From NCBI GenBank assembly GCA_947370975.1, contig CANBNG010000023.1:1-60367 (forward strand): DNA of 60,367 nucleotides, in the 5' to 3' direction. This DNA is from Beijerinckiaceae bacterium (GTDB lineage: Bacteria; Pseudomonadota; Alphaproteobacteria; Rhizobiales; Beijerinckiaceae). Both the position numbers and the translations under genes were made by a program. Below are positions 9,638 to 18,063 of the stretch, piece after piece. Every line of letters begins with the position of its first letter. Within the stretch, counting starts at the first letter, position 1. Below the pieces are notes generated by a model. It was given only the letters and a program-made list of their open reading frames with translations, was not told the origin of the DNA and did no database searches.

Positions 9638-10554
9638 GCTTTCCCGATATCACGCAAGATCTGCGCGCGCTCATGCCCGAGCTGCGCGGTCGCTTGATGG
9701 CCAATGCGCCGCTGTCTCCCTACACGTGGTTTCGTGCCGGGGGCGTGGCGCAAGTCTTGTTCAATCCGGCTGACGAGGCCGATCTCGCCGCTTTCCTGCG
9801 CCATTGTCCCGCACATATCGCCGTCACGACCATCGGGCTCGGCTCGAACATGATCGTGCGCGATGGCGGTGTGGAGGGCGTCGTGATCCGCCTCGGCGGC
9901 AAGGCTTTCGGGCAGGTGACAATCGAGCCCGATCACCGCCTGCGGGTTGGCACATCGGTGCCCGATGTGAAGGTGGCGCGCGCCGCAGCCGATGCCTCGA
10001 TTGCCGGGCTCGCTTTCTTTCGCGGCATTCCGGGCTCCATCGGCGGCGCCCTGCGCATGAATGCCGGCGCGCATGGTGGCGAGACCACAGACGTGCTGAT
10101 CGAGGCGCGTGGCCTTGACCGGCATGGCGAGGCGCATGTCTTCACCCATGCCGACATGGGCTTCAAATATCGTTCGAGCGCCGCGCCGTCCGATATCATT
10201 TTTACGGAGGCGCTCTTTCAGGGGCGGCCGGGCGAGCAGGCCGAGATTCTGGCCGAGATGGATCGCATCACCGCCGCGCGCGAAGCCGCCCAGCCGATCA
10301 AGGAAAAGACCGGCGGCTCGACCTTCAAGAATCCGCCGGGCGAAAAGGCCTGGCAGCTGATCGACAAGGCGGGGTGCCGCGGGCTTGTGGTGGGCGATGC
10401 GCAGGTGTCGGAGATGCACTGCAATTTTCTCATCAACCGTGGCAATGCCACGGGCAGCGACATTGAAAATCTCGGCGAAGAGGTTCGCCGCCGCGTGAAA
10501 GAAACGTCGGGCATCGAGCTCGATTGGGAAATCAAGCGCATCGGTCGTCGCTGA
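9634..10554 (+). CDS. murB: UDP-N-acetylenolpyruvylglucosamine reductase MurB
   Basis: 306-residue FAD-dependent oxidoreductase that reduces UDP-GlcNAc-enolpyruvate to UDP-MurNAc. The FAD-binding fold is marked by IGLGSNMIVRDGG (67-79) and GIPGSIGGALRMNAGA (131-146). GGSTFKNP contains Ser229, at the position of the catalytic proton donor in type I MurB enzymes. It overlaps the murC stop by ATGA and is followed 26 bases later by ddlB. murC-murB-ddl is the standard order in alphaproteobacteria. Confidence 0.94.
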   Translation: MSFPDITQDLRALMPELRGRLMANAPLSPYTWFRAGGVAQVLFNPADEADLAAFLRHCPAHIAVTTIGLGSNMIVRDGGVEGVVIRLGGKAFGQVTIEPDHRLRVGTSVPDVKVARAAADASIAGLAFFRGIPGSIGGALRMNAGAHGGETTDVLIEARGLDRHGEAHVFTHADMGFKYRSSAAPSDIIFTEALFQGRPGEQAEILAEMDRITAAREAAQPIKEKTGGSTFKNPPGEKAWQLIDKAGCRGLVVGDAQVSEMHCNFLINRGNATGSDIENLGEEVRRRVKETSGIELDWEIKRIGRR

Positions 10555-10580
10555 CGAACCGCAGTTGAGAGCAGAGCATC

Positions 10581-11501
10581 ATGAGCAAACATGTCGCCGT
10601 ATTGATGGGCGGTTGGTCTGCCGAGCGCGAGGTGAGCCTGCGCTCGGGCGCAGCCTGCGCCAAGGCGCTTGAGGCCGAAGGCTTTCGCGTCACGCAAATC
10701 GATGTCGGCCGCGACATTGCCCGGAGGCTCGCCGAGGTGAAGCCCGACGTCGCCTTCAACGCGCTGCATGGCAAGGTCGGCGAGGACGGGACCATCCAGG
10801 GCGTGCTGGAAGTTCTCCGCATCCCCTATACCCATTCCGGCGTGCTGGCTTCAGCGCTCGCCATGCACAAGCAGCAGGCCAAGATCGTGATGGCCGCTGC
10901 GGGCTTGCCTGTGGCGGAGGGGCGTGTCGTCGACCGCCATCTGGCCGCGCGCGGCCATGTCATGAGCCCGCCCTATGTGCTCAAGCCCGTCTGCGAGGGA
11001 TCCTCTTTCGGGGTCGTAATCGTTAACGAGGGCGATGCTCCCCCGTCCCATTTAGGGGCAGAAGACTGGCCCTACGGGGACGCCATGCTTGCCGAGCGAT
11101 TCGTCGCCGGACGCGAATTGACCTGCGCCGTGATGGGCGACAAGGCCTTGGATATTATAGAAATCCGGGCGGCGGACGGCGGTTGGTACGATTACAACGC
11201 GAAATATGCGAAAGGCGGATCAATTCACATCCTCCCGGCCGAATTTAAAGGAAATATTTACCAAGACATTCAACACTTGGCGCTTGAGGCACATAAGGCC
11301 CTTGGATGCCGCGGCGTGAGTCGTTCGGATTTTCGGTATGACGACCGCCCCGGTGGAACCGGGGAGCTCGTCATTCTCGAAGTGAACACGCAGCCCGGCA
11401 TGACCGAGACGTCGCTTGTGCCAGAAATAGCGGCCCATGCCGGTTTCAGTTTCGGTGAGCTTGTCAGATGGATGGTGGAAGAGGCGTCCTGCGATCGCTG
11501 A
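10581..11501 (+). CDS. ddlB: D-alanine--D-alanine ligase
   Basis: 306-residue ATP-grasp ligase that makes the D-Ala-D-Ala dipeptide used by MurF. The N-terminal VLMGGWSAEREVSLRSG, the Ser/glycine loop KPVCEGSSFGV, and ILEVNTQPGMTETSL with the Mg ligands and oxyanion site are all visible. The 3' third (from about 11,020) uses AT-rich synonymous codons (TTA, ATA, AAA, ATT) much more than its neighbours, without damage to the motifs. Its last 34 bases overlap the start of ftsQ in another frame. Confidence 0.94.
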   Translation: MSKHVAVLMGGWSAEREVSLRSGAACAKALEAEGFRVTQIDVGRDIARRLAEVKPDVAFNALHGKVGEDGTIQGVLEVLRIPYTHSGVLASALAMHKQQAKIVMAAAGLPVAEGRVVDRHLAARGHVMSPPYVLKPVCEGSSFGVVIVNEGDAPPSHLGAEDWPYGDAMLAERFVAGRELTCAVMGDKALDIIEIRAADGGWYDYNAKYAKGGSIHILPAEFKGNIYQDIQHLALEAHKALGCRGVSRSDFRYDDRPGGTGELVILEVNTQPGMTETSLVPEIAAHAGFSFGELVRWMVEEASCDR

Positions 11502-12481
11502 AGGGGCAAGAGTCCCTGGCGTCCGCGCGCCCAGTTTTTACCGGTTCTGACTTCGATCCCCATTCGCTCCATTTTGCGCCGCCCCCGCGTTCTGGCGCGC
11601 AGCGTCCAGCGCCCAGCCGCTCGATGCGCAAGAAGCGCCGCCGGGCGCAGCGTCCGAGCCGCTTTTCCTATCTGGCTGTGCTTGGTCGCAAGCGCGGCCT
11701 CGGCCTGTTTCTGGCGCTCGCCTTTCTGGGCGGTGTCGGCAGCGCCGGTGCGGTGCGCGGCGGTCAATACGAGCGCTTCGTCGCAGAATTTGGCACGCTC
11801 TCCGATCTTTCGATGAAGGCCTTCGGATTTGGCGTCGAGGGCGTGACGGTCGTTGGCGCGAACGAATTGAGCGAGGACGAAGTTCTCGCCGCCTCGGGCA
11901 TCACGACGCGCGACTCCTTGCCCTTCCTCGATGTCGCGGCGGTGCGCCAGCGCATCAAGGAAATCCCGATGGTGCGCGATGTCAGCGTGCGCAAGCTTTA
12001 TCCCTCGCGCCTTGTCGTCGAAGTTCAGGAGCGCGCGCCCTATGCGATCTGGCAGATCAACGGTCAGGTGCAGGTGATTTCAGCCGATGGCATGGCCATC
12101 GATCAGCTGTCTGACGAGCGCCTTGCCCATCTGCCTTTCGTCGTCGGCGAAGACGCCAATCTGCGCGTGCCTGAATATCTGAAGATCATCGCGGTCGCAG
12201 GCGATCTCGGCGACCAGATTCGCGCCGGCGTGCTGGTTGGTGGACGTCGCTGGAACATCAAGCTTGCGTCTGGTCTTGAGGTCAAATTGCCCGAACAGGG
12301 CGCCGAAGCAGCCTTCGCGCATTTCGCCAAGCTTGCGCGTGAAATGCGCATGCTCGAAAAAGATCTAATTTCTGTGGACCTTCGGATTGCGGATCGTATG
12401 GTGGCGCGACTGACAGCTGATTCATCGGCGGCGCGTGCGGAGACGCAGTCCCGCAAAACGCGCAAGGGGGGGCAGATTTGA
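11468..12481 (+). CDS. ftsQ: Cell division protein FtsQ
   Basis: 337-residue bitopic divisome protein that joins FtsL and FtsB. A basic cytoplasmic tail (SMRKKRRRAQRPSR) is followed by one membrane segment at about 78-98, then a POTRA domain beginning near VEGVTVVGANELSEDEV and a beta domain. The start ATG lies 34 bases inside ddlB. The resulting N-terminus MDGGRG resembles other rhizobial FtsQ proteins, so this start is kept. The stop overlaps the TTG start of ftsA. Confidence 0.88.
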   Translation: MDGGRGVLRSLKGQESLASARPVFTGSDFDPHSLHFAPPPRSGAQRPAPSRSMRKKRRRAQRPSRFSYLAVLGRKRGLGLFLALAFLGGVGSAGAVRGGQYERFVAEFGTLSDLSMKAFGFGVEGVTVVGANELSEDEVLAASGITTRDSLPFLDVAAVRQRIKEIPMVRDVSVRKLYPSRLVVEVQERAPYAIWQINGQVQVISADGMAIDQLSDERLAHLPFVVGEDANLRVPEYLKIIAVAGDLGDQIRAGVLVGGRRWNIKLASGLEVKLPEQGAEAAFAHFAKLAREMRMLEKDLISVDLRIADRMVARLTADSSAARAETQSRKTRKGGQI

Positions 12482-13794
12482 ATTCCCATGGCCTGACCCC
12501 GCGTATGCGCCCATTGTCGGCCCGCAAGAGCGCCGTGCTCTCCGTGCTCGATGTCGGCACGTCGAAAGTTGCATGCCTCATCGCACGTCTGATGCCTGCC
12601 GAAGCCTCCGATACGTTGCGCGGTCGCACGCATCGCTGCCGCATTCTTGGCATCGGGCATCAGCGCTCGCGCGGCATCAAGGCTGGCGCAGTTGTCGATA
12701 TGGAAGAGGCTGAAAACGCCATCCGTCTGGCTGTCGATGCAGCCGAGCGCATGGCCGGCGTCCAGGTCGAGAGCGTGATCGTCAATCTCTCGGGCGGCCG
12801 TCTGGGATCCCAGCTTTATCACGCCAAGATCGATGTCGGCGGCAAGGCCGTTGCAGATTACGATATTCATCGCGTGCTGGAGGCTGCTGCCTCGCGCACT
12901 GAACAGCAGGGCAGGGCGCTGCTGCATTCCCTGCCTACCGGCTTCTCGCTCGATTCAACGCGCGGCATTCGCGATCCCAAGGGCATGATCGGCGATATGC
13001 TGGGCACAGACCTGCATGTCGTTTCCTGCGAAGCGGCGGCTGCGCGCAATCTCATGCTTGCGATCGAGCGTTGCCATCTCGATGTCGAGGCCATGGTTTC
13101 GACTCCCTATGCCGCCGGGCTTTCCGCGCTCGTCGATGATGAAGCCGAAATGGGCGCGGCGCTTGTCGATATGGGCGGCGGCACGACGACGATCGGCGTG
13201 TTTTCGGGTGGCCATCTCACCCATGTCGACGCCATCGCGGTGGGCGGCAATCACGTCACCATGGACATTGCGCGCGGGCTGACAATTCGCCTGTCGGACG
13301 CCGAGCGTCTGAAGACACTTTACGGCTCGTGCATTTCCTCTCCGTCCGATGAACGCGAGACGATTTCGGTTGCGCAGGTCGGTGAAGACGGCGAGCATCC
13401 AATCCACATACCGAAGTCGCATCTCGTGCGAATCATTCGGCCGCGTGTTGAGGAAATTCTCGAATTGGTGCGGGACCGTTTGCAGGCTGCGGGCTTTGGT
13501 CCCCAGGCCGGTCGGCGACTCGTTCTGACAGGTGGCGCGTCGCAATTGACGGGCATGCCGGAGGCGGCGCGTAGAATTATTTCAAATCAGGTGCGTGTGG
13601 GCCGTCCTTTAGGTATTCAAGGGTTGCCCGAATCAGCAAAGAGCCCCGCCTTCTCGGCGGCGGTGGGGCTTCTGGTGTATCCGCAGGTGGCTGGTATCGA
13701 GCATTTTGAGCCCCGGCGTAGAGTCATGATGCAGTCAACGGGTACCGATGGATACATGTCCCGCATGGGGAAATGGCTCCGCGAGAGTTTCTGA
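12478..13794 (+). CDS. ftsA: Cell division protein FtsA
   Basis: 438-residue actin-like ATPase that tethers FtsZ to the membrane. The nucleotide-binding segments are SVLDVGTSKVACLIARL near the start, ALVDMGGGTTTIGVF in the middle and LTGGASQLTGM near 345. The C-terminus MGKWLRESF is the expected amphipathic membrane-targeting helix. The TTG start overlaps the ftsQ stop (TTGA); ATG at 12505 is an alternative that removes nine residues. The last 400 bases shift towards AT-rich codons, perhaps because they carry promoter signals for ftsZ. Confidence 0.93.
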   Translation: MNSHGLTPRMRPLSARKSAVLSVLDVGTSKVACLIARLMPAEASDTLRGRTHRCRILGIGHQRSRGIKAGAVVDMEEAENAIRLAVDAAERMAGVQVESVIVNLSGGRLGSQLYHAKIDVGGKAVADYDIHRVLEAAASRTEQQGRALLHSLPTGFSLDSTRGIRDPKGMIGDMLGTDLHVVSCEAAAARNLMLAIERCHLDVEAMVSTPYAAGLSALVDDEAEMGAALVDMGGGTTTIGVFSGGHLTHVDAIAVGGNHVTMDIARGLTIRLSDAERLKTLYGSCISSPSDERETISVAQVGEDGEHPIHIPKSHLVRIIRPRVEEILELVRDRLQAAGFGPQAGRRLVLTGGASQLTGMPEAARRIISNQVRVGRPLGIQGLPESAKSPAFSAAVGLLVYPQVAGIEHFEPRRRVMMQSTGTDGYMSRMGKWLRESF

Positions 13795-13901
13795 AGAATT
13801 CGGATAAACGGAACGGCGCGGCGGCGGCCAAACCGGAGATCCGGCAAACAAACAGCAAGGCGGGGCGCGGATATGTCGCCCATCAGTCAAGAGGCCAGAC
13901 G

Positions 13902-15590
13902 ATGACGATCAATCTCAAAGCTCCCGAGTTGCGGGAACTCAAGCCCCGCATCATGGTTGCGGGCATCGGCGGCGCCGGTGGCAATGCCGTGAACAACATG
14001 ATTGTGTCCGGCCTTGTGGGCGTGGACTTCATCGTTGCCAATACGGATGCGCAGGCGCTGACAGCCTCCAAGGCCGATCGCATCATTCAGATGGGCCTTC
14101 AGGTGACTGAGGGTCTGGGCGCGGGTTCGCAGCCCGAAGTTGGCCGCGCGGCGGCTGAAGAAGCGCTCGAAGAAATTCGCGATCACCTCGCTGGCGCGCA
14201 CATGGTCTTCGTCACCGCCGGCATGGGCGGCGGCACGGGCACGGGCGCAGCGCCTGTCATCGCGCGCATGGCGCGCGACATGGGCATTCTGACGGTCGGC
14301 GTCGTGACCAAGCCCTTCCAGTTTGAAGGCGTCCGTCGCATGCGCGTTGCCGAGTCCGGCATTGCCGAACTGCAGAAGGCCGTCGATACGCTCATCGTCA
14401 TCCCGAACCAGAATCTCTTCCGCGTGGCGAATGAGAAGACGACCTTCGCCGATGCCTTCGCCATGGCTGACCAGGTGCTCTATTCGGGCGTCGCCTGCAT
14501 CACCGATCTGATGGTCAAGGAAGGCCTCATCAATCTCGACTTCGCCGACGTGCGCGCCATCATGCGCGAAATGGGCAAGGCGATGATGGGCACGGGCGAG
14601 GCTTCGGGCGAACGCCGCGCGATTCTCGCGGCCGAGGCGGCCATCGCCAATCCGCTGCTCGACGAAGTTTCGATGAAGGGCGCGCGCGGCCTGCTGATCT
14701 CGATCACCGGCGGCAACGATCTCACCCTTTATGAAGTCGATGAAGCGGCCAGCCGCATTCGTCAGGAAGTCGACGAGGACGCCAACATCATCCTCGGCGC
14801 GACCTTCGATCAGTCGCTCGACGGCATTGTCCGCGTGTCGGTCGTCGCCACCGGCATCGACCAGCCCGCCAATCTGCGCGAGTTCACGGCCACCGAAACC
14901 CGCATTGCCGAAGTCACGCAGAAGCTGCGCGACCAGACGCAGGGCCGTGGCTACACGCAGCCCGTCAGCACCGCGACGCCGACCCAGTCCTATCAGGACA
15001 CGGCTGCGCAGGCGCAGCTTGCCGCACCCGTGCAGCAGCCCATGCAGGCCCCGATGCCCGCGCAGATGCCCTTGCCTTCGCACGGCGTCGACCTGCAGCA
15101 GATGCAGCCCAAGCCCGCCTATGTCCCCGCTCCGGTGCAGGAAGCGCCCCGCCAGCAGGACTATCATCAGCAGGCTCACTTCATTCCGCCGGTTGCCGAG
15201 CAGCCGGTGCGTGCGCCGCGCATGCCCACCATCGACGAGCTGCCGCGTCCCGGTCAGGATCTCCTGCGTTCGCAGGGCGAGCCCACCGCCGACACGCGTC
15301 GCCGCTCGCTCTTCGATCGGCTGATCGGTTTTGGCAAGCAGGACGAGGCTCAGGCGCAGGCTCCGCGCAATGCAGCGCCCCAGCAGCCTGCCCAGCAGCA
15401 TTATGCCCCACGCCCGACACATGCGCCCGCGCCCGTGCATCAGGAATATGGCAAGCGCCCGGTGGCGCAGCCGGGTCCGCGTCCGGCACAGGGGTCGCTT
15501 GACCCCCATGGCCGTGGCGCTCCCCAGCAGCGTTCGATCGAAGACGAGCAGCTCGAGATTCCGGCCTTCCTGCGCCGTCAGTCGAACTGA
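13902..15590 (+). CDS. ftsZ: Tubulin-like division GTPase FtsZ
   Basis: 562-residue GTPase that forms the Z ring. From the chosen ATG the protein reads MTINLKAPELRELKPRI; GGAGGN is at 23-28 and the tubulin signature GGGTGTG at 109-115. The frame is open upstream to 13773, inside ftsA, but those 43 residues are not FtsZ-like, so the start at 13902 (after AGAGGCCAG) is preferred. After the GTPase core comes a Pro/Gln/Ala-rich linker of about 200 residues. The tail LEIPAFLRRQSN is the conserved peptide that binds FtsA and other partners. It ends the dcw cluster. Confidence 0.96.
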   Translation: MTINLKAPELRELKPRIMVAGIGGAGGNAVNNMIVSGLVGVDFIVANTDAQALTASKADRIIQMGLQVTEGLGAGSQPEVGRAAAEEALEEIRDHLAGAHMVFVTAGMGGGTGTGAAPVIARMARDMGILTVGVVTKPFQFEGVRRMRVAESGIAELQKAVDTLIVIPNQNLFRVANEKTTFADAFAMADQVLYSGVACITDLMVKEGLINLDFADVRAIMREMGKAMMGTGEASGERRAILAAEAAIANPLLDEVSMKGARGLLISITGGNDLTLYEVDEAASRIRQEVDEDANIILGATFDQSLDGIVRVSVVATGIDQPANLREFTATETRIAEVTQKLRDQTQGRGYTQPVSTATPTQSYQDTAAQAQLAAPVQQPMQAPMPAQMPLPSHGVDLQQMQPKPAYVPAPVQEAPRQQDYHQQAHFIPPVAEQPVRAPRMPTIDELPRPGQDLLRSQGEPTADTRRRSLFDRLIGFGKQDEAQAQAPRNAAPQQPAQQHYAPRPTHAPAPVHQEYGKRPVAQPGPRPAQGSLDPHGRGAPQQRSIEDEQLEIPAFLRRQSN

Positions 15591-15599
15591 TCCGATCTG

Positions 15600-15614
15600 T
15601 TAAAAAAGTCTTAA
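15600..15614. promoter_or_regulatory. Candidate CtrA-type binding site, TTAA-N7-TTAA
   Basis: The bases read TTAA, seven bases, TTAA, ten bases after the ftsZ stop. This matches the full site bound by the cell-cycle regulator CtrA in Caulobacter and relatives. It lies just before the terminator hairpin and about 360 bases before lpxC. Function is inferred from the motif alone. Confidence 0.4.
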
Positions 15615-15621
15615 TAAAATC

Positions 15622-15655
15622 ACGCCCGCGCCCTACAAGGCGCGGGCGTAAGTGT
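15622..15655 (+). terminator. Rho-independent-type terminator after ftsZ
   Basis: A perfect 11-base-pair stem (ACGCCCGCGCC with GGCGCGGGCGT) closes a six-base loop, 31 bases past the ftsZ stop. The following tract (AAGTGTTTGT) is only moderately T-rich. On the other strand the hairpin is followed by a T-rich run, so it could work both ways. It separates the dcw cluster from lpxC. Confidence 0.75.
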
Positions 15656-15970
15656 TTGTAAAACAAGGTTCTTTTCCGATTGTCAGCGAAATGGGAAAAT
15701 TCATTTCAATGTGTAACAGAAGGTAAGAAAGCGTGATTTGGCGCAGCGCGGGCCTGAGCGTATTTTGCGCTCGTCCCAAGCGGCGTCAGCCCTGCGGGAA
15801 TCACATGGCTCCCTTCTCGGAAGTCATGTCGGGTCGGCCGAAAATGGCCAGCAAGACCTGCCAAAACACGGGCTGCAAAGCGGCCAAAGTCGGACGGTTT
15901 AAGACCGAGATGAGGCAATCGCTTGCGATTATGGCCACATAGTCGAAGCGATCAGCAGAGCGGAACCGAT
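15656..15970. other. Gene-free region before lpxC
   Basis: No credible gene lies between the ftsZ terminator and lpxC. A short open frame at 15733-15942 has no recognisable content. Near the lpxC end there is a small dyad, AATCGC-TT-GCGATT, at about 15917-15930 that could be part of a control site. The lpxC promoter should lie here, but I see no convincing -35/-10 pair. Confidence 0.5.
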
Positions 15971-16912
15971 ATGAAGCCCGGAAATCAGACGACCCTTCGC
16001 AGCCGCACCATCCTCACGGGCGCAGGCGTGCATTCAAATGCTCCGGTGCGTCTCGTCCTGCATCCTGCCGAAGCCAATAACGGAATCACCTTTTTGCGCA
16101 CCGGCCTTCCGGGCGGGCGCGAGCGCATCATCGATGCGCTCTGGTCGAACGTCTCGATGACCGAGCTCTGCACCGTCATCGGCGATCCCTCGGACGCCAG
16201 CGTCTCGACCGTCGAACATCTTCTCGCGGCTTTCTCGGCGCTGGGCGTCGACAATGTGATGGTCGAGATCGACGGGCCGGAAGTGCCGATCATGGACGGC
16301 TCCTCGGCCGCTTTCGTGGCTGCCATCCGCAAGGCCGGCATCGAAGAGCTCAATGCCTCGCGCCGCTACCTGAAGGTTCTCAAGACTGTTCGCATCGAGC
16401 AGGGTCGCGGCTTTTCCGAGCTTCGTCCCGCCGACAAGGGTTTCCGCCTCGAAGTCGAAATCGATTTCGCCACCGGCATGATCGGTCGCCAGAAGAAAGT
16501 CGTCGAACTCGACGGCCGCCTGTTCGAGCGCGATCTCGCCCGCGCCCGCACCTTCGGCTTCCTGCGCGATGTGGAACGCCTCTGGAAGGCGGGTTTTGCG
16601 CTCGGCGCATCGCTTGAAAACACGGTTGCTGTGGATGACGAGCGCGTCCTCAACCCCGAAGGCTTGCGCTGGCCCGACGAATTCGTCCGTCACAAGACAC
16701 TCGATGCCGTTGGCGATCTGGCGCTTGCGGGCTCCCCCATCATCGGCACCTATCGCTCCTTCTGTGGCGGTCACAAGATGAATGTCGCCGTGCTTGCGGC
16801 GCTCTTTGCCGACAAGTCTGCCTTTGAATTCATTGAGCTGCCGGTGCGCCGCGAGGGTGCGCGCAACGAGATGCGGGTTGCCCAGCCGGCCTATGCGCCG
16901 GTGCGCAGCTAA
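15971..16912 (+). CDS. lpxC: UDP-3-O-acyl-GlcNAc deacetylase LpxC
   Basis: 313-residue zinc amidase catalysing the committed step of lipid A synthesis. Zinc ligands are visible: the His in STVEHLLAA (His83), and the His and Asp in RHKTLDAVGDL. The general acid/base His lies in GGHKMN. The frame is open 48 bases further upstream, but the conserved N-terminus MKPGNQTTLRSRTILTGAGVHS favours the ATG at 15971. The position after ftsZ is typical of Gram-negative dcw clusters. The next gene, bamD, also serves outer-membrane assembly. Confidence 0.95.
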   Translation: MKPGNQTTLRSRTILTGAGVHSNAPVRLVLHPAEANNGITFLRTGLPGGRERIIDALWSNVSMTELCTVIGDPSDASVSTVEHLLAAFSALGVDNVMVEIDGPEVPIMDGSSAAFVAAIRKAGIEELNASRRYLKVLKTVRIEQGRGFSELRPADKGFRLEVEIDFATGMIGRQKKVVELDGRLFERDLARARTFGFLRDVERLWKAGFALGASLENTVAVDDERVLNPEGLRWPDEFVRHKTLDAVGDLALAGSPIIGTYRSFCGGHKMNVAVLAALFADKSAFEFIELPVRREGARNEMRVAQPAYAPVRS

Positions 16913-17136
16913 GCTCGCCAGATCTGTGGCCTTCCTGCCGCAGGTTCGTTTTTCCCGTCCTTTCACGGCTGCAAAGCGCCTGTGAACATGTGTCGCGACT
17001 TGGCTCTGCCACATTCTCGCGCGAGGTCTGTTGCCATCTCAACTGTGGCGTCACGCCATCGTTTAGGGTAAACAGCGCACACGCGCCCTGCGTTGCGGGA
17101 CTTGTCCCGCGTCAACCGTCGATCGAGCTCCGAGGC

Positions 17137-18042
17137 ATGATGTCCGACTTCCGTGCGTCCCAATCGCTGATCCGCCGGGCTGAGGCCCAATTTCGTTCGG
17201 GGCTGCTGCGTCTGGCCGCCGTCGCGCTCGTCATCGTGCCGATCGCAGGTTGCTCCAACGTCTCGTCGCTCAACCCCTTCGGTGGCGAGAAATACGAGAC
17301 CAAGCTTCTCGCCGACGTGCCGGCCGAAGAGATCTACGATCAGGGCCTTGCCCGCCTCCAGAAGAAGGACGGCGAGGGCGCAGCCAAGAAATTCGCCGAG
17401 CTCGAAAAGCAGTATCCCTATTCGCAATGGTCGCGGAAGGGTCTGCTCATGCAGGTCTATTCGCAATATGAAGGCGGCCAGTACGATGATGCTGTCGCCT
17501 CTGCGAACCGCTATGTCGGCCTCTATCCGACCAGCCCCGAGACGGCCTATGCCGCCTATCTGATGGGCATGTCCTATTACAAGCAGATCCCCGACATTTC
17601 CCGCGATCAGGAACATGCCGAGAAGGCGCTGCAGGTCTTCACCGCGCTCGTGCAGAAATATCCGAAGTCGGAATATGTCGAGGACGCGAAATACAAAATT
17701 CAGGTGACGCGCGATCAGCTCGCCGGCAAGGAAATGTCCATCGGCCGCTATTATCTGGCCCGCAAGAACTACACGGCGGCGGTCAACCGCTTCCGCGAAG
17801 TGCTGGCCAAGTACCAGACCACGCGCCATGCCGAAGAGGCGCTCTTCCGCCTCACAGAGGCCTATATGGGCCTTGGCATTGCGCATGAAGCGCAGACGGC
17901 TGCTGCCGTGCTCGGGCATAATTTCCCCGACAGCCAGTGGTATAATGATTCCTTCAAGCTCCTGGCCGGTGGCGGTCTGAAGCCCGAAGAAAACCGTGGT
18001 TCGTGGATTTCGAAGGCCTTCCAGAAGGTCGGCCTCGGCTAG
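17137..18042 (+). CDS. bamD: Outer-membrane assembly lipoprotein BamD
   Basis: 301-residue TPR lipoprotein of the BAM complex that folds beta-barrel proteins into the outer membrane. A hydrophobic signal ends in the lipobox PIAGC (Cys39 from this start), followed by TPR-like repeats with EIYDQGLARL, YPYSQWSRKGLLMQVYSQY and YYLARKNYTAAVNRFR. The frame is open upstream to 16990, but those residues are unlike a signal peptide. Two adjacent ATGs (17137 and 17140) follow CCGAGG; the second has the better spacing. lpxC-bamD-recN is a common order in Hyphomicrobiales. Confidence 0.92.
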   Translation: MMSDFRASQSLIRRAEAQFRSGLLRLAAVALVIVPIAGCSNVSSLNPFGGEKYETKLLADVPAEEIYDQGLARLQKKDGEGAAKKFAELEKQYPYSQWSRKGLLMQVYSQYEGGQYDDAVASANRYVGLYPTSPETAYAAYLMGMSYYKQIPDISRDQEHAEKALQVFTALVQKYPKSEYVEDAKYKIQVTRDQLAGKEMSIGRYYLARKNYTAAVNRFREVLAKYQTTRHAEEALFRLTEAYMGLGIAHEAQTAAAVLGHNFPDSQWYNDSFKLLAGGGLKPEENRGSWISKAFQKVGLG

Positions 18043-18063
18043 TCAACAGGGACGGGTGGTTCC

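Noticed and set aside
15733..15942. 69-residue frame between ftsZ and lpxC
   Set aside because: Composition is not protein-like and it spans the likely lpxC promoter region.
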